Source: Apricaphanius iberus (taxonomy: Eukaryota > Chordata > Actinopteri > Cyprinodontiformes > Aphaniidae). From it: 64,000 nt of DNA. Every line of letters begins with the position of its first letter. Position 1 is the first letter of the stretch. The translations under genes and the position numbers were made by a program. This document shows, piece by piece, positions 1-12,620 of this stretch. The DNA is taken from assembly GCA_028564705.1 (NCBI GenBank), contig JAPXFQ010000166.1, positions 1,922,001-1,986,000 of the forward strand. Reading direction: 5' to 3'. The notes beneath the pieces were generated by a model. It saw only the letters and a program-made list of their open reading frames with translations, was not told the origin of the DNA and made no database searches.

Positions 1-840
1 CAGCCTCACGACTGACCGGCTCCCTGGTCAGCATTCTTACTGTTAATCCACACAGATAGGCCAAATGCTGACCACTAGCAAGTAATTGCTTGGAGGAGGC
101 TCTTGCAAAGCCACTTGGATGTGGGAACAGGTGTCTGAAAGCAAAAGGAGAGTTTTATTTTGTGATTTTCTTTGTTCTGCTGATCTAAGAGCTTCCAATG
201 GGTAGATGTCACTGACACGTTTAGATCTGAAATGCTATGCATGCAGGTTGTTGTGATAATGCCCAGCTTTAACACAATTCTTGAATGTTTACGGTACAAG
301 AGGAAAAATAATCTTGCATTAAAAAAAAGTTTGTTCTAGCAGGAAAGAAGCTCAGACTTTGAAGCCTTTTCTTATTTACCACCTCCTATTGAATTCAGTA
401 TAATTTCCTGAGAGAACAAAGAGGGTGAGTTATCAAGGCTCAGCTGTGTCAAGAGCCCTATCAAATCCTCTTGACTTCGGCAGCAAGGAAAAGGAAAGTT
501 GTGAGAAGATAAAACCACTGATATGATTGATACTTTTGACTTCTGTAAAGCACAAAATGTAAAAAATAAATCAGAATATACTCTACTAAGGAAATTGAGC
601 AGATTTAACATTTGTGTTCTTCCTCTTTGGCTGTTTTATGTGTTTTTTGCTGAAGTTTCAATGGTGAGGGGATTTGACCACTGATGAATGAATGTCAGCT
701 GTGATCCAAAAACAAAAATATTTTATAGGTTTATATATCTAACATAAATAATATATAATATGTAAATATCTAATATGTTTTTCTATAACTAAAAAGTATG
801 AATTCATATTCGTATTCTGTGTCAAATATGAATTGTTTGA
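1..840. other. AT-rich spacer, no gene seen
   Basis: Mostly AT-rich single-copy-looking DNA. Short open frames are present but none has splice signals and coding character together. A weak acceptor-like TTGTTCTCTCAG is readable on the minus strand near 410-425, followed by 11 open codons and a stop. I do not call it an exon. Confidence 0.5.
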
Positions 841-1307
841 TGTTACCCTCAGGGTGTGTCCTCTGTGGCAGCCATCTTGATGCAGCTAAAGAGGAAGCCC
901 GCCTAAAATGCAGCCTTTTTATAGTAAAATGCCTGAGTGGAGAACTTCTAAAGAAATGAATAGAATTAATTATCTGTAAATTAGATTGGGTTTATATGTA
1001 GACTGTCTAATTATTAAGAATGTCTGAAGATGACATGAATGTTAACATTTTCTTTTCTCCTGTGAAAAGCTGAGGTGATTGGCCAACCTGAACTGGAGGT
1101 GGGGTCTGAGGGTATATAGGTGGACTGCTGGGTGTGGCAGAGAGACTCTCTGATATTGAAAGAAGGATGGATGAGTGGCCATCTTGAAAACGGCTGGATT
1201 TTTCTGTTTTTTTGTCCAGAAGAATATAAACTGTTTTTTTTTATTTGCTTGTCAACCAAGTCCGCATGTCGACTTCTTTTGTCCTCACTACACTTCACTG
1301 TGTAACA
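841..1307. repeat. Candidate solo LTR (weak)
   Basis: The segment starts TGTTAC and ends GTAACA, an inverted TG...CA pair as in LTRs. It contains a TATA-like GGGTATATAGG near 1112 in plus orientation, with a GC-richer stretch downstream. Flanks TTGA and AAGT do not match, so there is no visible target-site duplication and the ends may be coincidental. It could equally be unrelated MITE sequence. Confidence 0.28.
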
Positions 1308-1875
1308 AAGTTTAAACACGGTGTACTACTGCAGTCAGGTTAAATATCAATGTGATGGTAGCAAGAATATCTATCAAATAGTTTAAAGCTAATTTATAAA
1401 ATGATGGTTTATTCTGAAATTATTTCTGATAGTCTGATAATGGTCAACTAAAAACTTTTTTTTTTTTGCAAATCAACAGTTCTAACTGATCTTCAGTATG
1501 ACAGCAGGTGTCTAGAACAGCCAGCCTTAAAAAAGGGATAAATGATGAAACCACCCAAATGCCTCAGGGTTGTGTTTTGGGCCCAGAGAGCAGACTAACA
1601 ACACAAGGGAATTGGAGGAACAAGAATAAGCAAAAATACTTGGTTTGGGGGGAAAAAGAGCAGTTAATTTTGGTCGCACAGACACTCAGCTGTGGTTTTG
1701 AGAAGGATTATGAGATTTAAGTGCTACAGTGTGGTTTCAGATATATTAGTCCACAGACAGCACCCCAAAGCTTGGTATCAACTTAACACTGACACACCAC
1801 ACCATGGCTTCAGAGATTACAGGGGTCTAGATGTGCCTTTTTTTGACACAGAGTGCAGTGGTGTATACTTTAACA

Positions 1876-1967
1876 CTCCTCTTTCTCTTCATTTTCTTTT
1901 CCTCTCATCTGCTCTTGTCTCTCTCGCAGACCCTTTCTGTGAAGTGGCACAGAAGAGAAAGAGCTGA
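1876..1967 (+). other. Candidate 3' splice site and short terminal exon
   Basis: A long, nearly pure pyrimidine run (about 1876-1926) ends in CGCAG with the AG at 1928-1929, a textbook vertebrate 3' splice site. Reading on with two bases carried over from an upstream exon gives PFCEVAQKRKS and a TGA at 1965-1967. That would be a very short last coding exon on the plus strand. I do not recognise the peptide. No upstream exon, donor or convincing poly(A) signal was found nearby, so a chance polypyrimidine run remains possible. Confidence 0.3.
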
Positions 1968-2648
1968 ACGCCTGTGTCTGCTTACTGGGGCAAGTGAACA
2001 TTTGAAGTGACAGAGGGTGATGCTGGCTTGAGTGCTTGAGAAAATGCCTCTAAGCTAAGTGAAGGACCATTAGGGAGACAGTGATAAGATGCATGCATGT
2101 AGACAGGGCCCACAGAATGTTCACCTTGAACAATTTGGTTTAATCTGCCTTTCACATGGGGAGAGTGCAGCATCAAACTCCAATCAAACGCCATTTCACC
2201 TGACAACAAAATCAAACTGATGTACACTCATGTCAAAAGGTACGATGACCCAAACAACCTGTTATTACTCATGCACAGTGGCTAGCTATTATTGAGATGC
2301 CTCCTCACTTTTGTCGACTTTTTGGTGTTTAGCAACTCAACAGAAAGCTTTTAAGATTGAAGAGAATACTGATAAACTGAGAACTTGTCAAAATGCAACA
2401 CTTTAGAATTAATGTGAAGAATGAGACAATAGCACTTTTTCAAAAGAAAATGCTGCCATCAGTCCCAGCAACAATACTGGCATCAGTTAACCTTCTGGCC
2501 ATTCATAAGTGGTCAGCCTGTGGCAGCAATGTAGCGTGATCAGGTGTTTTTCAAATATTACACAATGGCGGGATAAAGGGGGTAGTCTCTGTGCTGTTGA
2601 CAGTCAGGGTCGAGTCTGTGGTAAACAGACAAAATAGCGTGGACATAC

Positions 2649-2760
2649 CTTGTTTTTATCCTGATTGAAGCCCCACTCCTCAAGTCTTTTTGAGAGCTGC
2701 TCTGAAAGGTGGCTGTCCTTCACAGTCCTCATGAACTGTCTGGCAATCTGCTCTTCAGTT
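2649..2760 (-). CDS. Internal coding exon of an unidentified host gene
   Basis: On the minus strand, TTTCTGACCTTTAG precedes the exon and GTATGTCC follows it, so both splice sites fit the vertebrate consensus. The 112-bp exon carries one base that completes a split codon and then 37 uninterrupted codons. The peptide begins TEEQIARQFM and ends RLEEWGFNQDKNK; it is rich in charged and amphipathic residues and probably helical. The upstream intron is therefore phase 2 and the downstream one phase 0. The neighbouring 100-200 bp on both sides is full of stops in this frame, which is what an isolated exon between large introns would show. I do not recognise the protein and found no other exon of the same gene in the window. 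It is the best evidence for a host protein-coding gene here. Confidence 0.6.
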
Positions 2761-4296
2761 CTAAAGGTCAGAAATTAACAGACCCCTGCATCAATACAGT
2801 TTGCCATTTTAGCTGATACAGTTTACTATTAGTTTATTTAATGCTAAATAAAATCCCCATGTTTACTTACACTTAAAATACTGTTGCCAGCACTGTCGCA
2901 GTCTCAGTGCACATTCCACAGATCATGACATCACTCTCTGTGGCGCCAAGGTGTGATCTTCATTCATAAATCCAGCATAGTTGTAATATTCCGGTAATAT
3001 CACTATCAAGCATGCCAGCACCAATGCCACGATATTCATGCCTGGCCATGCCACTATGGTGCGTTCAAAAGATACACGTGGCCGCAATATTACCCTAGTA
3101 TGCCGTCACGGTCTGTATTTTTACACACACATCTAAATCGGGCTTTTGGTTGCAGAGAAAGTCGATTTCCAATTGTATTATCTGGGTCCCTCAGTCCGAT
3201 TTCTCAAACTCCAGTTCGGTCGGACCAAGGTACATACAGGCATTTCAAAAGTCAGATATAAATTGTACACTCTACCTTGACTGCTCAGGTAAACTTTTTT
3301 TTCCTGTTTGTCTAACACATTCTGGATGAAAATGTCTTTGTGCTGTTTTTCATGTTTTAAAAAAAAACACTAACTAGTGAAATCTTAAAGGTAAAACATG
3401 TAAGATTTACAGTGAATTAATCACACAACAGTCTAATGTCCCAACCATGTTGGAAGGAAGGTTACATTGAGACAGATTTTGATCTCAGCCAGCTGGGTGG
3501 TTGTAATTTTGTGCATTCACATTGACAGCCTGTGAAGATGGGTCCGTGTGAAGATGAAGCCGTGCATAGAGGCCGCTCCCTGTCTTCCAGTTTGCAGTTA
3601 CCATAATGGAAAAGAACGTTTACCATGGAGTAGTCCCTCACCTCTGAAGTGTCCATAACAAAAATATAATTGATTGATGCTCGACACTCTCCTCTTTCCT
3701 CTTCCTCTTTCCTGGCCCCCTGTGACCAACAAGTGATGCACATGCACAATTGTTGAGGTGGGTCTAGAGGGAGCGGGATGTGGGGGACAAGGGATGTTTT
3801 GGGAGGGGCCTTGATTTGTTGGATTAAAAAATGTTTCTCTTCCTGAAATGATTACATATCCTGTATTAAGAATGAATATAGAGAGTGAAAGAGGAACAGG
3901 TCAGTCGGACTGCTGTTTGAAACATGACTAAGAGAAAAAAGCAGAGAAGAAAAAGCACGTATTAGAATGAAGTCGTTAACAAACTTATAGCTTCTTTGCA
4001 TCTGAGGCAATGGTGCCCTTTAGTTTTGTGAAGAGGTTAGGGTTTAAAGAACTGAAAAGAGCTGTTGCTCTAAAATATGTTTGTTCTACCATAATTGAAA
4101 AAGACGGAGTAATGTTCTGGTAGCAGATTAAGCCTTGCAGATATTCTGCTTGGACAAAATGTTTGCTTGTCCTTTTCAAAAGCCATGAAAAAAATTTATA
4201 TCGAACATTTGTAAATACATTTCCTTAATATTGCCATTGCAAATTTATCTTCCCAGGGTATATTCTGCCTCTCTCCCAAAGAAAGCTAATTTAGGT
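2761..4296. other. Intron or spacer with a dispersed MITE-like patch
   Basis: No gene is visible. Around 3115-3260 the sequence contains ATCTAAATCGGGC, ATTATCTGGGTCCCT and GCATTTCAAAAGTC, all shared with a MITE-like family also seen near 41.3, 53.1 and 55.9 kb. A short frame near 2870-2950 (minus) ends at a stop before a donor-like GTAAGT, so it cannot be joined to the exon at 2649-2760. Confidence 0.4.
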
Positions 4297-4375
4297 TTCA
4301 ATCAATCAAACTTTATTTATAAAGTGCTTTTCCAACCACATAGCTTCTCAAAGTGCTTTACAGATTAAAATGACC
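4297..4375 (+). repeat. Dispersed repeat, AATCAATCAAA..TTTATAAAGTGCTTTT family
   Basis: CAATCAATCAAACTTTATTT is followed by ATAAAGTGCTTTTCCAA and CTTCTCAAAGTGCTTTACAG. A close copy lies at 63805-63895 and a decayed one at 36519-36625. The layout resembles the terminal segment of a teleost non-LTR element, with a short tandem (AATC)n at one end. Confidence 0.6.
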
Positions 4376-7300
4376 CTACAAACCCCACCCCTCCCAAAAC
4401 CAAAATAAAATAATCATCGCAACTACAGCCCCCGATTGCAAAGGGCTCTCTGTGGGAGCCCTTTGCATCAGGGGCTTTCGACCCCAAACAGAATTAAGTG
4501 ACTGCTGAAAATTGATATAAACTAATTTGGCAAATAAATTTGTATAAGTAAAATTTGGGATTTTTGAAACACTAAGATGACAAATTGGAAAACGTGTCAG
4601 GATTTTTATCCATGTAGCAATACCAGCACAAAAATAAAGAATTGAGCACCAAACTGTCCCTCTTCTCTCTTCTGAACACTTTATGCAGACTTGGAAATTT
4701 CTTAAATAATTCATGCTGTTAATAACCAAATTCCTCTCCCTTAGCACAGAGCAAGTCCTCTGCAAATATAGCATTGTGCCTTTGTGTGCACTTGTGACGG
4801 CACAGCAAAGTAAAAATGGAACTGTGTTTGAATAGTGCAGTGAAGCTGTATGTATGAATGTGTATGTGATTTCAGCAGGAGTTATCAAAGAGTAGGCAGA
4901 ATTGACAGATGTGATAGTTGACGGCGGTTATTAGGTGAGCTCCTCAGTCAATACGGGGGAAATCACAGATCGCTTTCAACACAGAAAAAAAAACTCAAGG
5001 TCAAAAGCTGAGCTGTTTTTATAACCACCAAGTAGTTGGAGCAATGATCATGGTGGTTACAGACAGTGTAATTAATGATAAACTATAGAAGAAACTCAAT
5101 GGCTACAGTCCAAATGACAAAGTCACTTAATGAAACTCTTGTTGCAGTCATTACCAACATCACATTATCATCAACTGGCCTTATTCTAGGGTTTCATTGT
5201 TCTGCATTTCATGTATGTAGTACATCCTCTTTGTTACTGTCTTACTTTTTTCCCGTGAGCTCATAATTTTTTAAGACCATCTGTTTCTAAAACGGGAAAA
5301 ACGGGTAACAGGAGGGGACACGTTCTCTGCAAAGATGACCTTGGTGCATCTGATGATTTGCAGGGAGCAGCAATATCAATAATAATGAAGAAATTATTAA
5401 GCTGGTGCACTGGCCTGGGGCCCAGAGTAAAAGAGGCGGTGGTCAGGGGTATGGCTAGCAGAAAAGAGAAAATGAAAAAAAAAGGTTGTGGTGGTGTACA
5501 AGAGGGGGTGGTAAGTGCACGATTTCCTTCGCAGCAGTGCAGTGCTGCAGTCCACGCTGCCACACGTCAAAGAGGGAGCAAATCAAAGGCAGCTCTTTTG
5601 ATGAATATAAAACAGAAAGTCCTGCTGAGAAGCACTCTCCCTCCCTCCCATTCTAATCACACAGCCGCAGAGGAGACTGGCTGCAGCAATTCAGCCCCCC
5701 ACCCTCCTACACCCCGGCACAAAATGAAAGGCGAGAAGAAGCAAGGAGAAGGGGACAGCGAGCACACACAATCACAACAAAGCCCGCTTCATAATAGCAA
5801 TAAACACTTGTTCTCTCGAGACATCTGCGCAGAATGTTGGGTGTGGTGTAGTAAGATACAGAAGCTGAAATGGCATCAACAATTTCTTACCCCCCACCAA
5901 CCCTCAAAATAGGTATTTTTCAACAAACAATTCAATATTTCTCTATGTATGAACTGTACCTTTCTCAAAGTCTTAAGAGAAAACATCTATTTTATATTTG
6001 CTTCAGAGCTTCTGGACTACTAACAAAAAAAAACAAAAAAAGCACTAATTTTTTCCCCTTAGCAACAATACAAATGCTAACTGGATAAGACAAACATTTT
6101 TCTCTCATAAGATAACCCCACAATCTATTACAAAGTTAATGTCATCTAAAAAAACAAACAGCTAATGGGTATTGTTTTAAGTGTTACGTATTAGGAACAA
6201 TGGCATTAGCTTCAGCAATTATTCAACCTCTCTAAATCTTGTATTTCTCTAGTTTCAACCAAATGTAACCATGCATCATGGCTTCTATTCCCCTGGGACT
6301 AGCTCCACCATTGGTCCCTGGGCAATATTTGTGTGTGACACCAAAGCCCACTCCCACCCAAGTCCAGAGTCCAGACAGTGACACATGCATGGGTGTCGCT
6401 GCCGTTTCACCTCCGGCCTGCTGAGGTATAAGGCAATTTCCTCCGAGTGGTGCATGGTGAGGGAGAGTGTAAAGGGCTAGCCGCAGCCCAGCTCTGCTGC
6501 TCTCTTTGATACTGTCAAGGAAGAGTAATGGCTCTCTGCAGCAACAGCCACCACTAAACTAATGTAGTGTGACTTTGGTTCTCCTTTCCAACAGATTAAA
6601 ACTACAGTGAGGACGAAGGGGATGGGAAGATGACAGCAAAACTGTTAAAAATGTAAGTAGGAACAGAAAAATCGAAACAAGAAATGAAAGAATAGTTTTG
6701 AAGTTAAGATTTAAACTTCTCAACCTATAGTCTGTGTTCACAACATGTCTACTGTTGCCACATTCTTACTAACTAAGATCTAACTCTTGTTAGTCAGAAC
6801 AGTTCTGAACAATAATTTGCCAGAGGTTTAGCAGCACAGTAAGCTGCAGCAGCAGGGTTAAGAGTTTGTACAAAATTTGGGTATGGTCAATTTATTTTTA
6901 TCTCCAACAAACATGGGAGTCTTCTGGATTTACATTTTAACGATTGTTTTATACTGAAAGATGTGAAAAACATACATGACACTGATGCTCTTTTTTTTGC
7001 TGTGGATGCAGACTACATGAAAAAACAACAACAAAGGAAAACGTTTAATTATCCTACAATCACATGTGCTGTAGTCCTTATAATATTACTGACAATACTG
7101 TAACACAAATTACTTGTCAGATACTACGTATTTATAGTAACATCACTATAATTAGATGAATATGTCTTCAATTGTATTCAGCTGATTAACAACTGATGTA
7201 CCACACAAGACCCGGTCGTTAGAGTGCAATGCTAATGCTAGCATCAAGCTAACATCATTGAATGTGTTAGGATCATGCGTTCTCCAAGATAAAAAAAACT

Positions 7301-8916
7301 GAAAAATAATCTAATATTGTTTCTTTGATAGTAATATTAATAGACATATATCATTGGGGAGGAGAAAGAACTAACACATAGCGCTAAAATAAGCAGGAGG
7401 TCCTGTTGTGAAAGCTTAGCTGAAGCCACCAATGTCTTTTCACTGATGACAGAGTCAGAATTCTTTCCTTTTCTCTTGCCTTTATTTTACATTGCTCTTC
7501 AATACCGGCACAAACAAACATACGACTTCTTCTGTCTCAACTCAGACAAGAAAAAACATGTCTATTACCACCCCAGTTAGCCCACTGCTACCACCTGGTG
7601 GCCAGAAGAATATAAAATAACTCTGAATTAAAACAAGACAATTGAATAAACTATTCTCATTTTCTTATAGATAAACCTATTACCCAACTGAAACATAATG
7701 ATGTTTCAATATCTATAACAATATCTGAAAGATATAACTGACACTGGAACCCAGGGACCGGTATATGAACAACATCTGCATTACAAACGGTTTGGACCCA
7801 TATGAAACACCTAATAAAAACTGGAGCACTGACAGCAACTTTTTGCTACAGTTGTGCATTATGGACATTTTGTTTGTGTTGTGAGTGCTTACACTTCAGA
7901 ACAGCTCTAAAGCTACTAGTCGCTGGACTTTCATGTTTTTTTTTTAAATGGATGGACTCAGGAGCAAACTCTGAGCACATAGTAATCTGGACAAAGGTAA
8001 GCTAAGATGCTCTCCCATAATAACCTGTAGTGCTAACAAAATTCACACGTGCTTTTAAGACTGTGTTTCAAAATGGTTAAGATGTTACACGCTACTTTAG
8101 TATAAATAAATTTCATTCATACACCATGAGGAGGAAGGTGTGGCCGACCTGTCTAAAATGGCGGATCTCTCATATCATGCAATCTCTGTGGCCTTATAAC
8201 CTCATAACCTATGGCCCAAGAGTAGCAAATGTGCCAAATTATGATGAGAGGTATACATTTCATTTGCTGGTTTTCCTAATAACCATCAAAATTGTAATCC
8301 CATTGAAGAAGTGTAACTGAAGTTGTATTGTATTTTGGTGCTTCTGCATTAGCCTACTGGTGGTAACCTATGTATGCTTTGGTTTGCATGTCGCGGTTGA
8401 AGGAAAGAAACGATCTATAAAAAATGTATAAAATCTGTAACTCACCAGAATGAAAATGCAAAGAACACACTCTCATCAACACCGGGATTCTCTGAAAGGT
8501 TATGTTTTTACCGCCGTACAGATGAGATCCAAGCGAGCGGACGACACTTTGTTATTTTGGATAGTCTGTATTATTGCCTCTAAGCAGGAAAACAGCGAAA
8601 AGTTATTTGTTTTCAACGTTTTTCCCTGGTGATCATGAGTTGTGCTGTTGCACCCCACAACACAGCAACGATTTACCATGGTTGAGTAATAATAACAGTA
8701 GATCCAATGAATAATATGTGAAATTAAACCACAAGACAGAGAGATTAAAGGTCTGTTGTTGTAAGGATGCTACCAACATGGCGGCCACGTCAGGTGATGA
8801 CAACACAATCCCAAGCCCAATAGTTGGGCCAAAATCTTTACTACATTTTACCAACCTGTCACATAAACACGAGAGGTTTACTTGGCTCACACCAAAAAAG
8901 TCTGTTAACAGTCTGC
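4376..8916. other. Gene-free tract
   Basis: Several frames of 60-184 codons exist (for example plus 5358-5912 and minus 4376-4888), but they are low-complexity, lack splice signals and resemble no family I know. The segment 5200-5830 is less AT-rich than its surroundings and looks unique. Nothing else is recognisable. Confidence 0.4.
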
Positions 8917-9635
8917 TATGGGGAGCCTAAGTCACGCCCTTCTACTTCCGGTCCATGGGTCCCCTACTGCCAAAAAAAATGAATAAGAGACAATGGAGCG
9001 ATAAAAGTTATTTTCTGGTCCAGTTTGAAATGTGCCGTGGATCGAACATATGATGACCATGAATTTTAAAAACAAATTTTGATGCAGAGAAAACTCTGAT
9101 TTTCGACCACCGGCAAAAGTCACTTTAGGTTTTGTGTAAAAAGATTTAGTGGACTACCATTGCAGAAGAAGAAGTAGAGTGAGGGTTGTAGCCTCCAGGA
9201 CGAAGGAATGAGTATTAAACATGGAGAAAACCACTATAAATCTGATCATGTGAAAAGTGGCGGCTATGTCGGGGACTAAAGCCAGCATGCAGTAGAAGCT
9301 CTCCAAGCATCTTGGTGAGTATTTTACGTGCTATAGCTAGTGTTAGCTCCCATTAGCTAAATTACGTCATATATGCAACTTCTGACTTCTGATTTGTGGG
9401 CATTTTAAATGCAAATTTTTACAATCAAATAAATCCGAAATCACTTGACAAACACAGTTGTAATGTACATCAATACTTATCATTTAAATCGAAGTACAAC
9501 ATATGTGTGATTCAGGACGTAAAACAAAGCGGACCAGAAAATAACTTTTATCGCTCTATTGACTTCCATTCATTAATTTTTCGGCCAGGGGACCCATGGG
9601 CCGACCAGAAGGGGAGGAGACTTAGCCTCCCCATA
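8917..9635. mobile_element. Element with about 105-bp inverted termini
   Basis: The left end begins TATGGGGAGCCTAAGTC; the right end, reverse-complemented, begins TATGGGGAGGCTAAGTC. Similarity continues inward through CCATGGGTCCCC and AGCGATAAAAGTTATTTTC to about 9023 on the left and about 9530 on the right, with a few indels. The 719-bp interior has no transposase-like frame, so this is a non-autonomous DNA element of unknown superfamily. No clear target-site duplication is visible; a TA or AT dinucleotide cannot be excluded. Confidence 0.7.
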
Positions 9636-12210
9636 AGCTTGCATTAAATAATTTGAAACACAATTTGTACATAATTTGAGAACAATGCTTTTTTGATTAT
9701 TTATTAGCTATATATTTATTCAGTGAAGGTGACACAGAATACACCATATTGTAAAAGTAATGAGAAATTGAATCAGAAACTAGTAAGCAAGTCTAAATTT
9801 CCCAAATTTGCTCAATGTATTGCATGCTACTAACAGTAATGGTAGTCTTATATACAAAATACCTTTACAATCTATGCTATTACTACAAATATTGTTTAAA
9901 TACGGCAATTAAACTATGATAAAAATATTCACCCAATGTTGTCACTTTCTTGCGGAGATCTTTATACACAATGTTTAACCTTTAACTTTATATTAAGAAT
10001 ATCTTGGTTTCATTTTTGCATTGCTCTACTTTTTGCAACATTCTGCAATAGGTAAGGCAAGGCAATTTTATTTATATAGCACACTTTAAACACAAGGCAA
10101 TTCAAGGTGCTTTACATGATTCAGTGATAATTAGATCAAATACATGATTACAGAAGCATGATTAGAAAAACAGAAACATATAGGTTGAACAGATAGACAC
10201 AATCAATCAATAAGAAATATATCATTTCGTCATATCATTTAGTATGTAATGTTTTTTGTTGCAATGAAAAAAAATAGTTTGGCTTTATCATCTTAACAAT
10301 AATTTTAACCTCGTGTTTGGTTAGGACATTGGCCAAACATCAGATTATTACCTAATTCACACATGACCTTTCTATTTTAATAAGCACATATAAAAAAACA
10401 TTTCTTCTCATTCTTGCAGAACTAACAAACTAAAACAAGGGAAGCAAAATGTCTCTACAGGCTTGTGTATATCTCATGTTACATAGGAGTATGTCAGTTA
10501 CATGAGTTCTTCTGCTGACCAAGTACAGAATTCATTAAAATTTAGGATTCGTTAGAGATAATTAAATGCTATGATTTTTTTGGGCTAAATGCCAAAGGTA
10601 AAGTGTTTTTAAGACAGTTCTTCTTGTATGTATCTTATGTTTTTTGGTTAGTCATTGTGAAATTGGGATCATCATGCAGTGTCACTTATGTTTACAATTA
10701 AAATTAGATACATGTCAGTTACACTTTTTTTAAGTGGTCTGTTTCATTAAACAAAGACACCTAAAACACTTGGTGATCATAACACAGTCTCCCATTTGCT
10801 AAACTTAAAAAGTTGAGTGCTTCCATCAAAAAGAGCGAATGATATGAAAATATCCAATGTAGAATACATATCACAAAACTGTGAGATTCATTCCTCGAAT
10901 AACTCACAGGAGATGTCCATTAAACATTGGACTGAATGAATAAATCTAGTTGAAACTGAAAGTGTAGTTTAGAATAGTTTCTTGATGACAAATTTGCCTT
11001 TCTATTTCTATTTCTATTGCTGATTTCTATTTTGACGTTGCAATTTAAAAATTGGACAATTAAATAACAAAAAATTTAGTTTATAGTTTATCTATATTGT
11101 TTCAAAAGGATATGTCAGTTTCTTATGCAGGGATTGGTAGGTAACTATGAATAGCTATTACCTAACCTGAATTTGGGCTCCATAAAGATTAAAACATTTT
11201 TATTCTAGAACACTTGTTTAAATAGTCAGGAATAGTGTGCATATAACAGATGAAAAAAGAGAGAAAAATGGAAATGGTTCAAAGGAGAATCGAATGAGGT
11301 GAGCGTAACAAGGCAGGGGTTGTCTGAAGCCTGTGGCCCGAGGCATTGCATGTAGAGATGAGCTTGTATGAACACTGCAGGGTACTGTCTGAATGCAGGG
11401 GCTCCTCTAACAGCTACCAAGGCCAGGCTTTCAGCACAATGGGTCACAACCTACAATAGTCTGGCATCCTTAGCTATGTGTTTCAATGAGACATTAAAAA
11501 AACTCAGAAGACAGTAAATAGAGAAAGAAACAAAGATACATTCAACAGAAAACATAAACACTTCACAATCAATGCATTGTGAAATTGTTGTTCCATTTGC
11601 AGTAAAGCAAATGTCTTTTTCAAAGTACAGCCTTTCTAGTACCCTCAAGACTGTTTTCCTTTTTCTAACCAATGTTAACGCCCACCAGTGTCAAGGCTTT
11701 CCACCCACACTATTTGTTCAGTGTTCACTTGTGAAACTCTGTAACCTGCCTTCATGTATACCTGGGCTTCTCTTAATCTTCTATGATGTGTTAGTAAGGC
11801 TGCACTTCCACTGCATAATGTCCACATTTGAAAATTTTTGTGTCTTCAAAGGGCAATTATGATATGCTTATTATATCCGAACTACTGCCCACAGCAGGCC
11901 CAGCACACTGCTTTTACTGGGTGTTCTAGATTTCCCTAGATCTCAGCATTAAGAACGTTCTTTGAACTTACTGTGACAAAGCCGCAGAACCACTCTTCCT
12001 AAATGAACCTCACAGAGTTCATGTTGCAGGAAGCAACTCTAAGTAGAGCTGAAGATAAATTATGCAGATTCTGTAATACCAAACAAAAAAGAAAAGATGG
12101 GTGCATAGAGATCGGAGTGTTATTAATTTAAATCAGCTGAGGGGTGTGTGTGAGTCTGCATCAACAGCATTATGCCTGTTTTTTTCACAAGCTGCTTTTG
12201 CACTTCCTCT
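9636..12210. other. AT-rich gene-free tract
   Basis: Apart from the repeat at 10053-10130 this is AT-rich DNA with no recognisable gene, tRNA or transposon end. Confidence 0.4.
10053..10130 (-). repeat. LINE 3' tail, AAGGCAAGGCAA type
   Basis: TAAGGCAAGGCAATTTTATT, TATATAGCACACTTTAAACA and AAGGCAATTCAAGGTGCTTT form the reverse complement of the tail seen at 16868-16945 (AAGCACCTTGAATTACC... CAAATAAAGTTGTCTTGCC). This is a common 3' end of teleost non-LTR elements; no coding remnant is attached. Confidence 0.55.
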
Positions 12211-12620
12211 TCCTAAGTTCCTGTCCTGGTACTTTGTCCGTCCCGAGTTCCTTTCCCAGCACCTCATCTTCCAAAGCCTGTCCAAGTGACTTGCCGATCC
12301 TGAGTTACTGCCCAAGTACCTTCTCACTCCTGAGTTCCTGTTCCAGTGCCTTGTCATTCCCGGGTTCCTGTCTGGGCACCTCATTGTTTCTGAGATACCA
12401 TCCCAGCACCTCGTCACTCCCAAGTTCTTGTGCTGGTGCCTCGTCCCTCCTGAGTTCCTTTCCCAGCACCTCATCTTCCAGAGTTCCTGTCCAAGTGACT
12501 TGCAGCTACCGAGTTACTGTCCCAGCTCCTTCTCACTCCTGAGTTCCTGTCCCAGCGCCTTGTCAATCCCGAGATCTTGTCCTGGGGCACCGTCATTCCC
12601 GAGTTGCAGTCGCATTTCCA
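12211..12620. repeat. 30-bp minisatellite, about 13 units
   Basis: Units follow TCCTGAGTTCCTGTCCCAGC plus ACCTCGTCAC. Most are exactly 30 bp; the units at 12271 and 12478 are 27 and 29 bp. Units 2-5 (from 12241) and units 9-12 (from 12448) are more like each other than their neighbours, giving a higher-order period of about 207 bp. Because 30 is divisible by three, long frames stay open on both strands: minus 12133-12474 repeats a motif like RCWERNSGVT, and plus 12144-12542 is Ser/Pro/Cys-rich. No promoter, splice site or known family supports translation. Confidence 0.85.

Noticed and set aside
1508..1590. LINE reverse transcriptase motif (MPQGCVLGP)
   Set aside because: Only nine residues fit the PQGSVLGP box and the surroundings do not continue the domain.
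2870..2960. Second exon of the minus-strand host gene
   Set aside because: Its only open frame ends at TAA before the strong GTAAGT donor, and the phase does not fit the exon at 2649-2760.
4376..4888. 170-codon minus-strand frame
   Set aside because: No family resemblance; it starts at the edge of a dispersed repeat and lacks a usable context. Likely chance.
5358..5912. 184-codon plus-strand frame, the longest outside mobile elements
   Set aside because: Low-complexity Lys/Ser/His/Pro composition, no splice or promoter signals, no recognisable domain; a minus-strand frame overlaps it, so the open stretch looks accidental.
12133..12542. Repetitive peptides on both strands of the minisatellite
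   Set aside because: Explained by a 30-bp unit without stop codons; both strands are open equally, which argues against selection on one protein.
12211..12620. CRISPR-like regular repeats
   Set aside because: Units are contiguous without unique spacers and the sequence is vertebrate; it is a minisatellite.
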